DNA of 64,000 nt from positions 7,620,805 through 7,684,804 of the forward strand of contig JABAKD010000030.1 in NCBI GenBank assembly GCA_012845835.1, written 5' to 3'. The notes beneath the pieces are model-generated. The model was not told where the DNA came from. It searched no databases and saw nothing but the letters and a program-made list of their open reading frames with translations. Shown here one piece after another: positions 32,015 to 43,800 of this stretch; position 1 is the stretch's first letter; each line of letters begins with the position of its first letter. The position numbers were made by a program, and so were the translations under genes. This stretch comes from Undaria pinnatifida (lineage: Eukaryota > Sar > Phaeophyceae > Laminariales > Alariaceae).

Positions 32015-32627
32015 TCATTTATTTCCAGCTGTGGTCACTGCTATGGCGACGCTCGCCACAGCAGAATTAATCGCGCTGTGAAGTGCTGGCGCAAAATCAT
32101 TTGAGCTCGCAACAGCGGCAGTAGACTGATTTACAGCAGCGGCTACGCTTGCTACAGCAGCACCAATCCCTGCCGCTTCTGGGGTGGCTTGACGCTTGAG
32201 GCGACGAACGCTCCGGGCCGAGGGCTCGCGTAGCGGGGGGTCAGTCTTCCGAGCCGAAGACGTACTACTAATAGAGTTGCCAACACTATTTTCAAGTGGT
32301 ATTGGAAGAGTCACAGTATCATCAACATGTGCCAACTCAACTTCCCGTGGCATCTGTCCACCCGAAGGAAATCCGCTCCCCAGCAATGTCTGAGTTATAT
32401 GTGTCAGAGGATGCGCGAGGTTGCGCTCCTGCCGTGAGGAGGAAAAAATCCCGGGAGCAGACCCACGAGTCTTCCTGCTAGGGTCAGTCCCGACCTTCTT
32501 CCTACCAGGAGCTGTGGTGGTCGGTGAGTATGCATAGGCAAACTCGTGCCCGTGCGTGGATCGTCTGGCGTCTTGGTTCCGCGTACGCTTAGAGAAAAGC
32601 TCGCATCTCTCCCAAGACCAAGGCTCT
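32015..32627 (-). pseudogene. Open frame upstream of gag relic, probable retroelement part
   Basis: The frame is open about 204 codons. It contains a basic stretch (PGRKKVGTDPSRKTRG), a hydrophilic linker, and an Ala/Val-rich helical end (GIGAAVASVAAAVNQSTAAV). No known domain is recognised. Its strand and position just upstream of the gag-like relics suggest it belongs to the same element. The overlapping 32404-32943 frame is a likely shadow. Confidence 0.35.
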
Positions 32628-32991
32628 CAGCCAGAGAGGTGTGCCTGGACGATAACGTAACAACAGCAGAGCTGTGAGGGGCTCGGAACAGAGGCATGGC
32701 TGGTGTCTCGGATGGTTTCGCATCAAAAGACAAACTGCCATGGGCTCCTAGAAGGACAAAAAGCAGCCGTTGAGGTTGCCGACGCGGTAAGCGTTCAGGT
32801 TTACGCAGAACTTCGTCAGAGGAGCGGCCTCGCGTCCAGTTTTGCCGGCGACGCCAAGCATTGTAAAATAATGGCCTAATGCCAGATACAGGGTACCTTT
32901 TTGCAGGTCTATCCACTAGGCAGGTTCCACGTTGGCCACTCACTTTTCTGTCTTAGATAAGTTCTTGTGGTCTAACTAGCCACGGATAGAG

Positions 32992-33216
32992 CTAGATTGC
33001 TGTGCGCGATGCCAATTCGTCGTATCCCCTTTTTTCCATTACGTACACGCCTTCAAATTCATGTGAAATCCTTTTTATCCTAATATCCATATCCCACATC
33101 CTAGATTCTAAGTCATTACTAGGCTCCCACGACAATACCACAACACGTGTGCTACCTTCGGGCGGCCTTAGAGTAGTACCTTCAATGAGCACCTTGGTAT
33201 TTAAGGGGTCCTCCAT
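32992..33216 (-). CDS. Small coding-like frame, unrecognised
   Basis: A 74-codon frame starts at an ATG and has balanced, coding-like composition (RVVVLSWEPSNDLESRMWD; RIKRISHEFEGVYVMEKRGY). I recognise no family. It could be the first part of the adjacent minus-strand element or an exon of an unrelated gene. Confidence 0.25.
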   Translation of the reverse strand: MEDPLNTKVLIEGTTLRPPEGSTRVVVLSWEPSNDLESRMWDMDIRIKRISHEFEGVYVMEKRGYDELASRTAI

Positions 33217-36200
33217 GCGCTGCAGAACAAGTTGCCAAACAAACCGTTTGAATCGACAGCAGCACTATTTTCCAGGATCTATACGCACCCAGCAAACGGG
33301 GTTCATGACCTGTTAAACAAAGTCGGCATCAACAGTTTTCCCGTGGTCTACATGCACACAGTAAACGAGGCTCGTAACCTGTTTCACAAAAATCGAGGCC
33401 TATGATACGCGCGCAGTAGTATGAATAGGCAGGTGTGTATCTGATTCTGTAGTATGAGGCAGAGCTCACCGTCGGTAGCATACTCTGTGGTGAGGTAGGG
33501 TGGTGATTGCCAGACCGGCTCTGTGTAAGAGACCCTGTGAAGGCTGTTCATTTCTGATGCAACAATGTATCTTAAAGATGGCATCCATTAATAGGGAAGG
33601 ACTAATACTGTGGGAGAGGAGATAGATGTTGGGATTGACCACAGGGAGGGGGCGTCGGTGCACGACCACAATATCGGCACACCAGAGCGGGTGATAGTGC
33701 GTGAACCTTTGGCGCCTACATACGCTACCGTTTCACACCCACTTCACTTGTTGTACTGGCATCCTGACATATGAGCAACGCCGATCGTTATTACAGCTCA
33801 ATGCTGGTGAGAGAACGAAAACATTCTGCAATCTGTACTGCTGTTGTCAAATACCCTGCCAATTATATACGCCGTACGTACTGCTATTGCTGACAAATAC
33901 ACTGAATGCACTCTTGTTCAGGCTTACCCGGTACTCTTCTACTGCTCGCAGTTCTCATGAGCTCACTCTGTAGTGGTACTCCGAGTGGGGGATGCGTGGT
34001 TGGTCGGTGTTGGGAAGCGTGCTCCTCATGGGTTCCGGTGCCCTTGTTTGGTCTCTCCTCATGGCTCGCTGGATAGACTCAAAAGCTTATACATTATTTC
34101 CTCTACATTAAACTCTAAAAGACAGACGAGACAGGCCTAGGCACGATAGGGCTGGGTAGAGCAGGTAGAGCAGGTAGAGCAGGTAGAGCAGGTAGTGAGA
34201 TGTGGGGCGTCCTGCTTGTCCCATCATCGTCACCTACATTATCGCCCATCTTTGATGGCCTTGACGTGAATGTGACATCTAATGTCACGTGGTTTCACCT
34301 CAACCATGATATGGTTTCACGTCGAATCTATAAACTATCCTTCTACGGAGGGCACCCCATTACAACTCAATGTTTCAAGGCTTGATCCGTGAGATAACCG
34401 AATTTGTCAACGAGGAGGGTGGAGCAGAATCTAATCGATTATTAACGAGCAGGAATGGGTCGTTGTGCTTGCAAACCCCTCTCTATACGCCGAAAGTTTT
34501 TATTGACCGCACATGCCAGACCCGTTCTGGGGTAGGGGTAGCACCAGTTTTGTCTGAGGGTCCTTATTTTAGAAGCTCTATCACTCACCCAGGACCTTTC
34601 TCTAAAAAAAAATGGAAGTCCAAACCGATGTACAACCTCGTGACCTAGGTATACAAGGCATACTATCGCAAAACACCAATGCTACAACATATTGGGTTGT
34701 GCCTCAGTCGGGGAAATCCGTCAGAAAGTAACACGTTTGCCAAAAAGTTCTACCCCTATCGTAGCTCGCGTGTACATGTCATATGAGTTGCTTGGCCTTT
34801 AGCGAAGGCAGGTGGAGGAGCTGCGGCCGAGTGCTGCTTGCCGTGTTCCATGAGGTTTAATTTGACGAGCATACCGCTGCTGTCGTCGTGTTTTGACCTC
34901 TTGTGTTTTGACGAATGCACCAAAAATAAACTCAGCAGCTCATCGACTCAGTCAACTACCATAAATAGTAACGATACATCAACCAACATTCTCCACACTG
35001 AGACGTGCCTTTCCGATGACAATAAAATTGTCGCTTTCGACGAAACAAAAGTCTGCAAGGGGTTTGCTTAACATGCAGATAGATATCTACCGTTCGCCGG
35101 TAATACACAGTGAAAAGGAGTTGTATCAAATTTCTGCCCGGAAAAAAAAAAATCAATCCGTAGTCGGTTGAAAAAGAGATGGGAATAAAAAAAACTGTAG
35201 ATGGGCACGGAGGCATCACGAAATGCGAGTCGCGCAAGGCGAATCAAGGGGGGGGCTACAGAGGCTAGAGAACGTCTGGAGCAAACAGCAGGAGGAGCAA
35301 CTAGACTAGGCCGACCTAGCGCACGAGAGCTGCTGTAGCTCAACCATGTAAAATAGCCCGGAGCAGCACAGAGCGGAAAAGGACAGGTAAAATAAACGCG
35401 AATGCAAGCAGAAAGGGTCAAGCGCGCAATTAATTGGAGTAGCAGCAAATGTTGCTAATGGCTGCAATAACCTCAACACAATGCCTTATCTCTACGTGTA
35501 TATATTCAACTTCGAGCTCCTTGGACACACTGTCCCATTTGCTTCACCATGATATTTACGTGCAAAATAAACGTTTCGCTGAAGAACACGCAGCACCGCG
35601 AAAGCACCCCTATAGTGTTAGGGGGGACGGCCTCAGCGAGCCTCGCCCTCCACTATTGTAGACTAGTCATTTAACTTTCGTCTCCGAGTCTGACTTACGT
35701 GTAGAAAAAATACCTAATGGGTCCGCACAAAACAAGAGAGCGGACTTACGTATGATGTCGCTCGCACCATTCATTCATTTGGCCGCAAATAACCCACCAA
35801 CTATGGCCCATAGCCCCCCAGCACCAAAAAAAAGTACTTGGTATAATATGTAGCACCCCCCCTAGTCCCCCCTGGTACTCTCGTCAGCATATCATTGGGA
35901 CCGGGCAAGGCAAAGGCCGCCCGTGGTCATTGCCGCTTCCACACCGGCACGGCACTACATGTGCGCCTCGATGCCCCACCAGTACCTCAAAGGGCGCACG
36001 CGCTCCTTTTTAACGCTTGCTTTAGCGTGCAACCTCAAAAGGCGCACGGGCTCCTTTTTAACGCTTTGTTTTGCGCGCAAAGCCCAGCCCAACGACATGC
36101 GACCGGTGAAATAAACTTTCCGGAATGTGCATGAAGCGGTGGGGAGTCTTCTTTCTTGGCGCCGCCGACACCACACACGGTGAGTGCTGCACCGCCAGCG

Positions 36201-37802
36201 TTCACGGGACGCAAAGGCACACGCCTCCTCCATCCAATCCGCCGTGCATCGTGAAAAAAGGCAACCCAAAATAAAAACAGCGGCAGCGTTTCCTTCAGCA
36301 ACGAACGCCCTTCCTCCATCTAATCCACCGTAAGCCATGAACAAAAACAAAACAAAACAGCAGCAGCAGCAGCAGCAGCGCTGTCCCCCAGCAGCTAACG
36401 TGGCTGTCAGCGCCAGGCGCTGTTCTTGCCAGCACAAAAAAATCAAGTTGTCAAGCGCGCGCGGCGCGCGGGCTTTCGACTCAACCCAGCGGCTGTTCTT
36501 CCTCCAACTCGCACAAGTCGGTTCCAGCCCTTTTGTTTAGTACATGCGAAATGCTGTATGTATTCCATACCAAATTCATACCTAGTGTATCTGTTGAAAC
36601 TATATCAGCGGCAAGTCTTCGCACATACGTACGTCAATCCCCCCCCCCCGCCCCCTCCCCTAGGAGTTTATTTTCTCAGCGCTGTTGAAAACAAAACGAA
36701 ACCCCTCTCTAAAAGCTCCGCCGCGTCGTGAAACCACCAGGTATCACAACACCGGGCCAGCGTTCTACCTGCTTGGCGAGACACCTGTTTCCCGAATCTC
36801 CCTTTTAGAACGCTCCTGCTTATTAATCCACGAGCCAACAGGTTAGCCCGCGCGTAGTTCGGGAACATGCTTTCAATACCGCCCACTTTTGCATGGCAAG
36901 CGCCACAGCAGAGGCACGAGCACTGTTTACCAACTTCCGGTTGATGAAAGGGGGGGGACGCGGAACCCCTCCAGGGGACGTCCCCCCCCCCCCCCCTCCA
37001 CCTTCTCATTCCGCAGAAAAAAACAGCAGCCAAGTGGCTCTAGAAGTATATGGGGGTGTCATCTGCCCATAGTCTGTTTCGTATCGCTTTGTCCTACCGC
37101 TTCCCATGGCGGAGGCAAGCTACCCACGCAGAGAACGGAGATAAGACCAACCCCAACCGTGGTGCTTCGCTCCGCCTTGTGGAAGTCACAAATGGCTCGC
37201 CTGTCGAAAACATAAAACGAGAACGGGGAAGGCGAAGACGCGTTCAAAAGGAGAGAGGGTGAGAGGTGGGATGGAGAGAGGAAGGGAGAAAGAGGGGGGG
37301 TCTCGAAAACGATAACCGTCACAAAGACGGATAAAAAAACAACGTTTGGGTAGTTGAGTTTCTCATCACAGGCCCACTGTTTATATCAACATTGGTTACT
37401 AGCAACCAGCCGCTCACGCGCGGCGATTTCTCGGCTCATGGACGCTAACTCTCGACCGTCTCAAGTCATCTGCCCCTCCACCCGCCCGGCTGCAAACCGA
37501 CGTCACCAAGTTGAGGCACGGGCATTGGTGCACAGGCAAACGTCAGCGTGGGGTTACTACAACCATTTACACAAGCAGCCCTTGCGGCCTGCCGAAGGTC
37601 GGTTCAAGTGCAACCGGTGGAGGTTTTCAGCTGCGAGAGCAAGTTTCATATGCGACGGGGCAAGCTTGCACTTTCTTTCTGGTGGCTGATGTTGTTGGTG
37701 CTGTTTTCTCATTAGCTTATCGCAACAAACTCGGCTGCGGTCACGAAAGGAGTTCACAGGTAGACGAGAAAAAAAAAGACAAATCAGGCTGTCATAATGC
37801 TC
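33217..37802. other. Gene-poor interval with small tandem repeats
   Basis: No supported gene. Small repeats found: four exact copies of GTAGAGCAGG (34156-34195); a 48-bp tandem pair (35985-36080) containing GCTCCTTTTTAACGCTT; a CAG run (36358-36379); and C/G homopolymers near 36640 and 36980. The 3' flank of the peptidase gene lies at the right end. Confidence 0.5.
34156..34195 (+). repeat. Four copies of a 10-bp tandem repeat
   Basis: GTAGAGCAGG is repeated four times without change, preceded by partial matches. It is a minisatellite in an otherwise unique interval. Confidence 0.95.
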
Positions 37803-40800
37803 TTATACTCGACGGGGTGTGGTTACACTCGACGAATAAAACAAAACAGAACAATCGCGAGTTGTGAACGCAAGTGAAGCACACAAGCATGCCCACACGC
37901 AAGCGGCACCCACTTGTGGTGGAGGGTCCTTCACGAGGTGCTGCACAAAGTAGTCGCTGATCCGTTGCTCCATGTACACTCGGTCCTGCGGAGGGACGGG
38001 CGGAAGAAAGTTGCAAGCGGAATCCAACGCAAAACGTGTCGAGCGTGTCGTTGTACTCCATTATTGGGGGCGGAACCCAAAGCAAAACGGATCGAACGTG
38101 TCGTCGTACTCCATCACTGGGCAAGGGATATGTATGCGGTACACAATGCAATGACGCGGTGATTCTTCCGCGCGCAGCGAGGGGCGATCACCCCTGCTAC
38201 GATGCCCGCTCGAACACGTATTCATCTCTGGCCCAAAAGAGGCATTGCGACGAGCGTGCAGGCGCCACAGAATACCGCAGATTTCAGAAGCAAAAGCGCA
38301 ACGCTGATTCCAGCGGGGTCTCAACTCTCCGCAGCTTCGCGTTCTTCTCCCCCGTTCCGTCGCCTTTCTAAAATCCATCGACCATATTCCGGCCCTCTCT
38401 GGCGAGGAGAAATATCAACCATTATGTGCGTGTGTTGCGTCGGGAGGCTGCAAGACGTGCACCCAGAGTCAGCAGATATACGTACATCCGAATACCACTC
38501 CCCACATCGCTGTCTCCCCGCTCGCCCGCCCGTCCGCCTGCCCCCGCCTCACCCCCTCCCCCCGTCTCCCCCCAAGGTCATCTGCTCGACGGCAGCGGTC
38601 AACGGTTCGACGGCAACTCCAAGCTAGACGTAGGGCAACCCCCGACCCCCCGCCCCCGCCCCCCTCCTTCCTAACGGACCCCCCTCCCCCCCCCACCCTG
38701 CCGCCTGGTTCCCACTATGAATAGTGTCCCGTAGCCCCTCCTTTACGCCCGCACCTCCCTTTTCGGAGACAAACCATTTGGAATGAGTGTGGATACTTTG
38801 CAGTAGTAAAAGGTTTAACCCCCCCCGCCCACCAACCCCGGCCTATGGTCATACGACTGTGGCAATCGGCAATGCACGAAATGAGTACACCCTCCCCCCC
38901 CCAACCCCCCTACCTGGAGCTTTCTGGGTGAGTGTCGCTCATCGGGGAATATAAGCAGGTCGTACGGCTTGCGCGCCGCTATGAGGGCGTTGATGAGACG
39001 GGCGGTGTGTCGGAAATGGACGTTCTCGTCGATCAGCCCATGTACTAGCATGAGCTTGCCCTGCAGCTTGCAGGCGTGCGTCAATACGCTCGACTCTCTG
39101 CTCCGGGGAGGCGAGGGCGGGAGAGGGGAGAGGGGGAGAGGGGGAAGAGGGTGAGGGGAGAGAGAGGGCGGGTCTGTTAGGGAGGGAGGGGGGGGTGTAA
39201 TCAGTTTGTGCATGGCCGAAGTCGTATGACCATAGACCCTCGCGTCCCTACTATGCCGGGACGGCACGTCGGGTTTTCACCAACCAGGCAGACAGTGCTT
39301 GCACCAAGCGCGAAGGGCCATGAGGTGTTCGGCGTGTCGCATGAAGGGTGAACTGCATCGTTCCAAGAACCGCTCGTAAGACGGACTTCGGCACCTTGTG
39401 CCTACTTTCTTGCTTATGAATGACAGCGCCAATGAGTTATACTTTGTTTTCTGGTGTAGTCACTCCAGAGACAGCAATGGGTATTACTATGTAACTGCCT
39501 CGTGGGTGCCTTACCATATTCACACTACGCGATGGGATCACTCCCCTTGTGCGGAGTTAGGGTTCTCCACCCCGCACAATATGATCTTATTCGATAACCA
39601 TCCTGGTGACCGCCAAAAAGGAAAAAGAAAAAAAAACGGCACCCTGGTTATCTATCTAGCTCACGCAGTGATTGGTTGCATGTTTTACAGCGTCATTGCC
39701 AATCAACGCCGACCCCAATATACATATAATGTTTGACAGCGTCGGTGCCAACCGAGGCCAACTATGGGGGAGGGGGCGTACTCATTTGTTGCTTGCCTTC
39801 GTCATTCGACAATTGACCACGCATCTCTTCGAGCAGCCCTGTTCCTACTCCTAACAGACACGTCCGACATTTGAGCGCTCAGTACGTTTCTTCCATAAAT
39901 TTTACATAAAACCGTTCCTGCTTATCTTGCCTCCTTTCCTGTGTCTTTGGCCATCATCTGTCTCCTAGGATAGATTTTCTCACTACTTCCTACTGTACCA
40001 AACCTCTCCATGTCACATCCGCCAATTTTCCTCATTTTTCCTCTAACACATTCCGTTCCTACATGAAAAATTCACGTTCTCTCACTATGTAGGTTCTACT
40101 CTCGTCTTATTTTCCACATAGGCAGCTCTGTGCGCGTTCTTCCTCTTCTTCCCGACTACTGTTATACCTCTTCTTTCTGGCAGGTCCAGGTCCCCTACAG
40201 GAAAACGCAATTTCAGCGTTATCGAATAGTCCATTAGGTCGTAATACGTCATCGCTGTTTTTCATCACTTTTACTACCAACTCAATTCGTAAGAGGGTTA
40301 CCCTCAGTGACCTTCTGGACGAGCCGTGGTCTCAGGACATACTCATTCCTACCTCCTCCTTTAACCCGCCGTACAAATATCAAAATGTTCTTCCTTAGCC
40401 TTCTTTCTAAGCGCTGGCCTTTCCCTTACTTCTATCATTTATTTTACTCGTGTCTTGCACCCCTCAAACTTGTCCACGGACAATATCTCTTGTTGGTTTC
40501 CTCCTAATAGGTCCTTCCATACATTTCCGAATACGCTATTCCACCTAATTCCAGCCCCCCCTTTTGTTACTTCCTCCAATACAACGCTTTCAGCTATTGC
40601 TGGCAACCTCTATTTTGGCATGTTGCGTTCTTGTTGCGTTATTTATATTGCCATTTCAACCTTGTCACGTCTATTTATTGTACGTGGGCACATTCTTGGT
40701 CCTACTCTTAGTACTGCCTGTATTCCTCGTCGTATTGAAGCATCCTAGCACTTTTTCGGCTGCTGTCATCTGTACGGTTTCCAGCTGTTTTACGAACTTC

Positions 40801-43800
40801 TCATTCCCTTCATATACCCCTCTGCATATTCTAGCTTCGTTACGATCAGATCAATCAGAATATATCTTCAAATTCTAGTTCAACGTGCGAGTCTGTTAGG
40901 ATCGCATCCATCTTGCATACGTGTGTTTTACCTATTTCCTATTTCTCTTGCTATATGTGCATCCCAAGACCAGTCGTATGAGATCTCTACGCCAAGGTAC
41001 GTATACTGGTCTACGATCGATAATATATCTTATCCCCACTCCCATTTGAACGTTACCAGGTTCTCCTCATCTTCGTTACATCGTTACATACAACAACTAC
41101 TGCGCTTTTGTTATGTTCATTGTCAGTCTCCATTTCCTGTGGTATTATTTCTCTGTGTTACGGATCACTTAATGTAAGTATTGGATTGGATGAGGCCTCC
41201 TGCTCCGGCCCGGAGCAGGAGGTCCTCACCTGTGGATATACCACGCGTGCTGAGGGTGACCCCAGGGGGGGAAAACCTCAGCGCGGCAGCATTTCCTGGA
41301 AATGATCGCAACTAAAGAGTAACACCAATTATAACGAAATACCCAATGTAGGGCGGGCGGGCGGGATGGTCTGAAGTATTTTTCTCCTTCCTCGTGTCTT
41401 GTCGAGCTTTCTCCGGGAGATCACCACAACTGACCGGTCCTGATAGATTTTGCAAGTAACTCTTGTCAAAAGGTGTTGTTCCACCCTTCGTTCCGAAATT
41501 GGATCCACCTGATTGGATGGCGAAATTACTAGTATATTCTAGTGCCTTCGCAACATGTTTTTGTAGTCCTTCGGGTGTTTCCCATATCTCCACTAAATCA
41601 TCCGCAAACATCGACCCCGACACCGTATCTTCCCCCACGGGGACTCCCTGCTTTGCCGCTTCGACCGCTACTATCATGTGTTTTATACATACCTTGAACA
41701 AATGGGTTGATACCATACATCCCTGTGACCCTCCTAATAAAACACCGACATGATTCGAGATTTCCCCGTCCAGAATTACAGCACTTGTCGCACGTTCCGT
41801 CACGTTCTTCAGCATTCTCCACATCTTTCCTCCGATCCCAATTCCCCCCAACCGTTTCCACAACCCAGTTCTCCATACTGAGTGACACCTGGTAGGCCTT
41901 TTTTACACATATTAATAGAAAGAAAGAGCATGTTGTTAGCCCCGCGTCCTTGCTGCTTTGAATTATCATACCCAACATGTACAAATTGTCTACGCAGCCA
42001 CGGTTTGGCCTAAACCCTGCTTGCCCTTCGCTCATATATTATTCCTTCCTTCTCCATCATTATTCTCATTTTATCTTTCAAAATCTGACAGAACGTTCTT
42101 CCCACGGTGGTTAGTAGCGCTATGCCTGTATGGTTTCCCGGGTTATCCTTGTCTTCTTTCTTCAAAAAGTTTACTCCTACTCCTCTCCTCGGTGTGTATT
42201 CGTTATTCCAAATCCATATATACAACATAACCGTCGAGGTAAGCATTCCTTCTGTCCCGTACTTCATACATCTATAAAAAATTGGTCTGCCCATGCCTTT
42301 GCCTTTCTACTCGTAAGTTTAGCTACGCGTTTCTTCACCTCTTCCCTCGTGAAATATCTTTGCAATTCTTCTGAATCACTGTCTTGCCTTCCTGGTGCAT
42401 CTACGTTTGCCCCTGCCCACGCATTGGTTTCCTTACCAAATTGTTCGTCGAAGCTTTCGTTGGTCGTGGGCGTTCCTAGTTTGCGGTAGTGCTCCAGCAG
42501 TAAATCCCTCTTCCCCTTCAAACTACTGACCACAATACCGATATGTGCTCTTAATGTGGCGACTCCCGTGTCTGTTTCTCTTGCTTGTTTGTCCACTAAT
42601 CTCGCCATCCAACCAGGTAGATCCAAATTTCGGAACGAAGGGTGGAACAACACCTTTTGACAAGAGTTACTTGCAAAATCTATCAGGACAGGTCAGTTGT
42701 GGTGATCTCCCGGGGACAGCTCGACAAGACACCAGGAAGAAGAGAAGAACTTCAGAGATATTGTACCATGCCCCGGACGCGGTCGTCGCCGGCGCCTGCG
42801 CTGGATACGTCCACGCTCGTTGTAGTTGGCGTATTATTCTTTAGTTGCGATCATTTCCAGAAAGTGCTGCCGCGCTGAGATTTCCCCGATTGGGGCCACC
42901 CTCAGCACGCGTGGTAGATCCAAAGGTGAGGACCTCCTGCCGGAGCAGGAGGCCTCATCCAATTCAACACTTACATTAAGTGATCTGTAACAGAAAGAAG
43001 GAATACCACAGTATCCCTGTTCACCTACCTAAACCTGTTTAATCACGCCGTCAAAGTCTTCGTTTGTTTCGTTAACTACGTCTATCCATATTCCCTTCTT
43101 CATCTTGTCTACCACCTCGTTTACTTTAATTCTAGCTACAGCATACTCCTCCCATCCTTCCGTGTTTGTACTCGTTGTGTACCTTGCGTGTGCCTCTTGT
43201 TACTCCTATAACTACAGCCTCATTATATTTCCTCATCCCACCAACTTACTGCTCTGTTGGGGGCGGGGGGGGTAGGGGCTGCCCGCGTCTCGCTTGGTGT
43301 TACCGTCGAACCGTCGACCGTTGCTGCAGCCCTCGCCTTCACCCCAACCCTTTGGAGGGCTCGAGCTCGGCAGGGGCGGCCGCGCGACTATGCCGCGTGT
43401 TGCGGTGGCGTTTCCCCCCCAAAAAACGGGCGGCCGAAACGCCATTTTCGAACAAATCAGACAGTGCTGTACGAGAAAAAATTACAAGGTGGCTTTGTAC
43501 ATAAGGCCTATCGCAACTCGGGACTCAAAAAAGCGAACCGCAATCCGACGAAAAATGAATGAATGAAAAAATGTTCCGGGGGGGCTCACTTGTAGCCCTT
43601 GGCGTTCTCTGTCGGCGAGCCCATGTAACGCTCCGTGTAGTGCGTGTCGTAGCCGTCCCACGCGGTCACCGGCGCACCGCTAACCCCTACTCGGAAGGTG
43701 TTGGGCGCCTTGCACAGGCACATGGCCGTCGCGTAGCCTCCGTAGCTCCACCCATAGACGCCCACGCGGGCAGGGTCTGCCAGGCCCTGCGGTACGGTTG

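Larger units (their letters stand above)
39782..43250 (-). mobile_element. LINE (non-LTR) retrotransposon relic with reverse transcriptase
   Basis: Minus-strand peptide segments read in order as a LINE ORF2: [20 protein letters not shown] (about 43140), [12 protein letters not shown] (42590), [33 protein letters not shown] (about 42150), [17 protein letters not shown] (42030), the catalytic SGSMFADDL (41610), then [10 protein letters not shown] (41000) and a C-terminal region ending near 39782. Stops and frameshifts abound and the endonuclease is absent, as in 5'-truncated copies. Two inverted copies of a roughly 400 bp element interrupt it (41137-41528, 42597-43011). It lies in the intron between peptidase exons 43786-43590 and 39097-38914, in the same orientation as the host gene. 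Confidence 0.9.

Noticed and set aside
24085-37802. A hidden CRISPR-like or gene-cluster system between the two enzymes
   Set aside because: Repeats there are a single hairpin and small tandems without spacers, and the remaining coding signal is retroelement-like.
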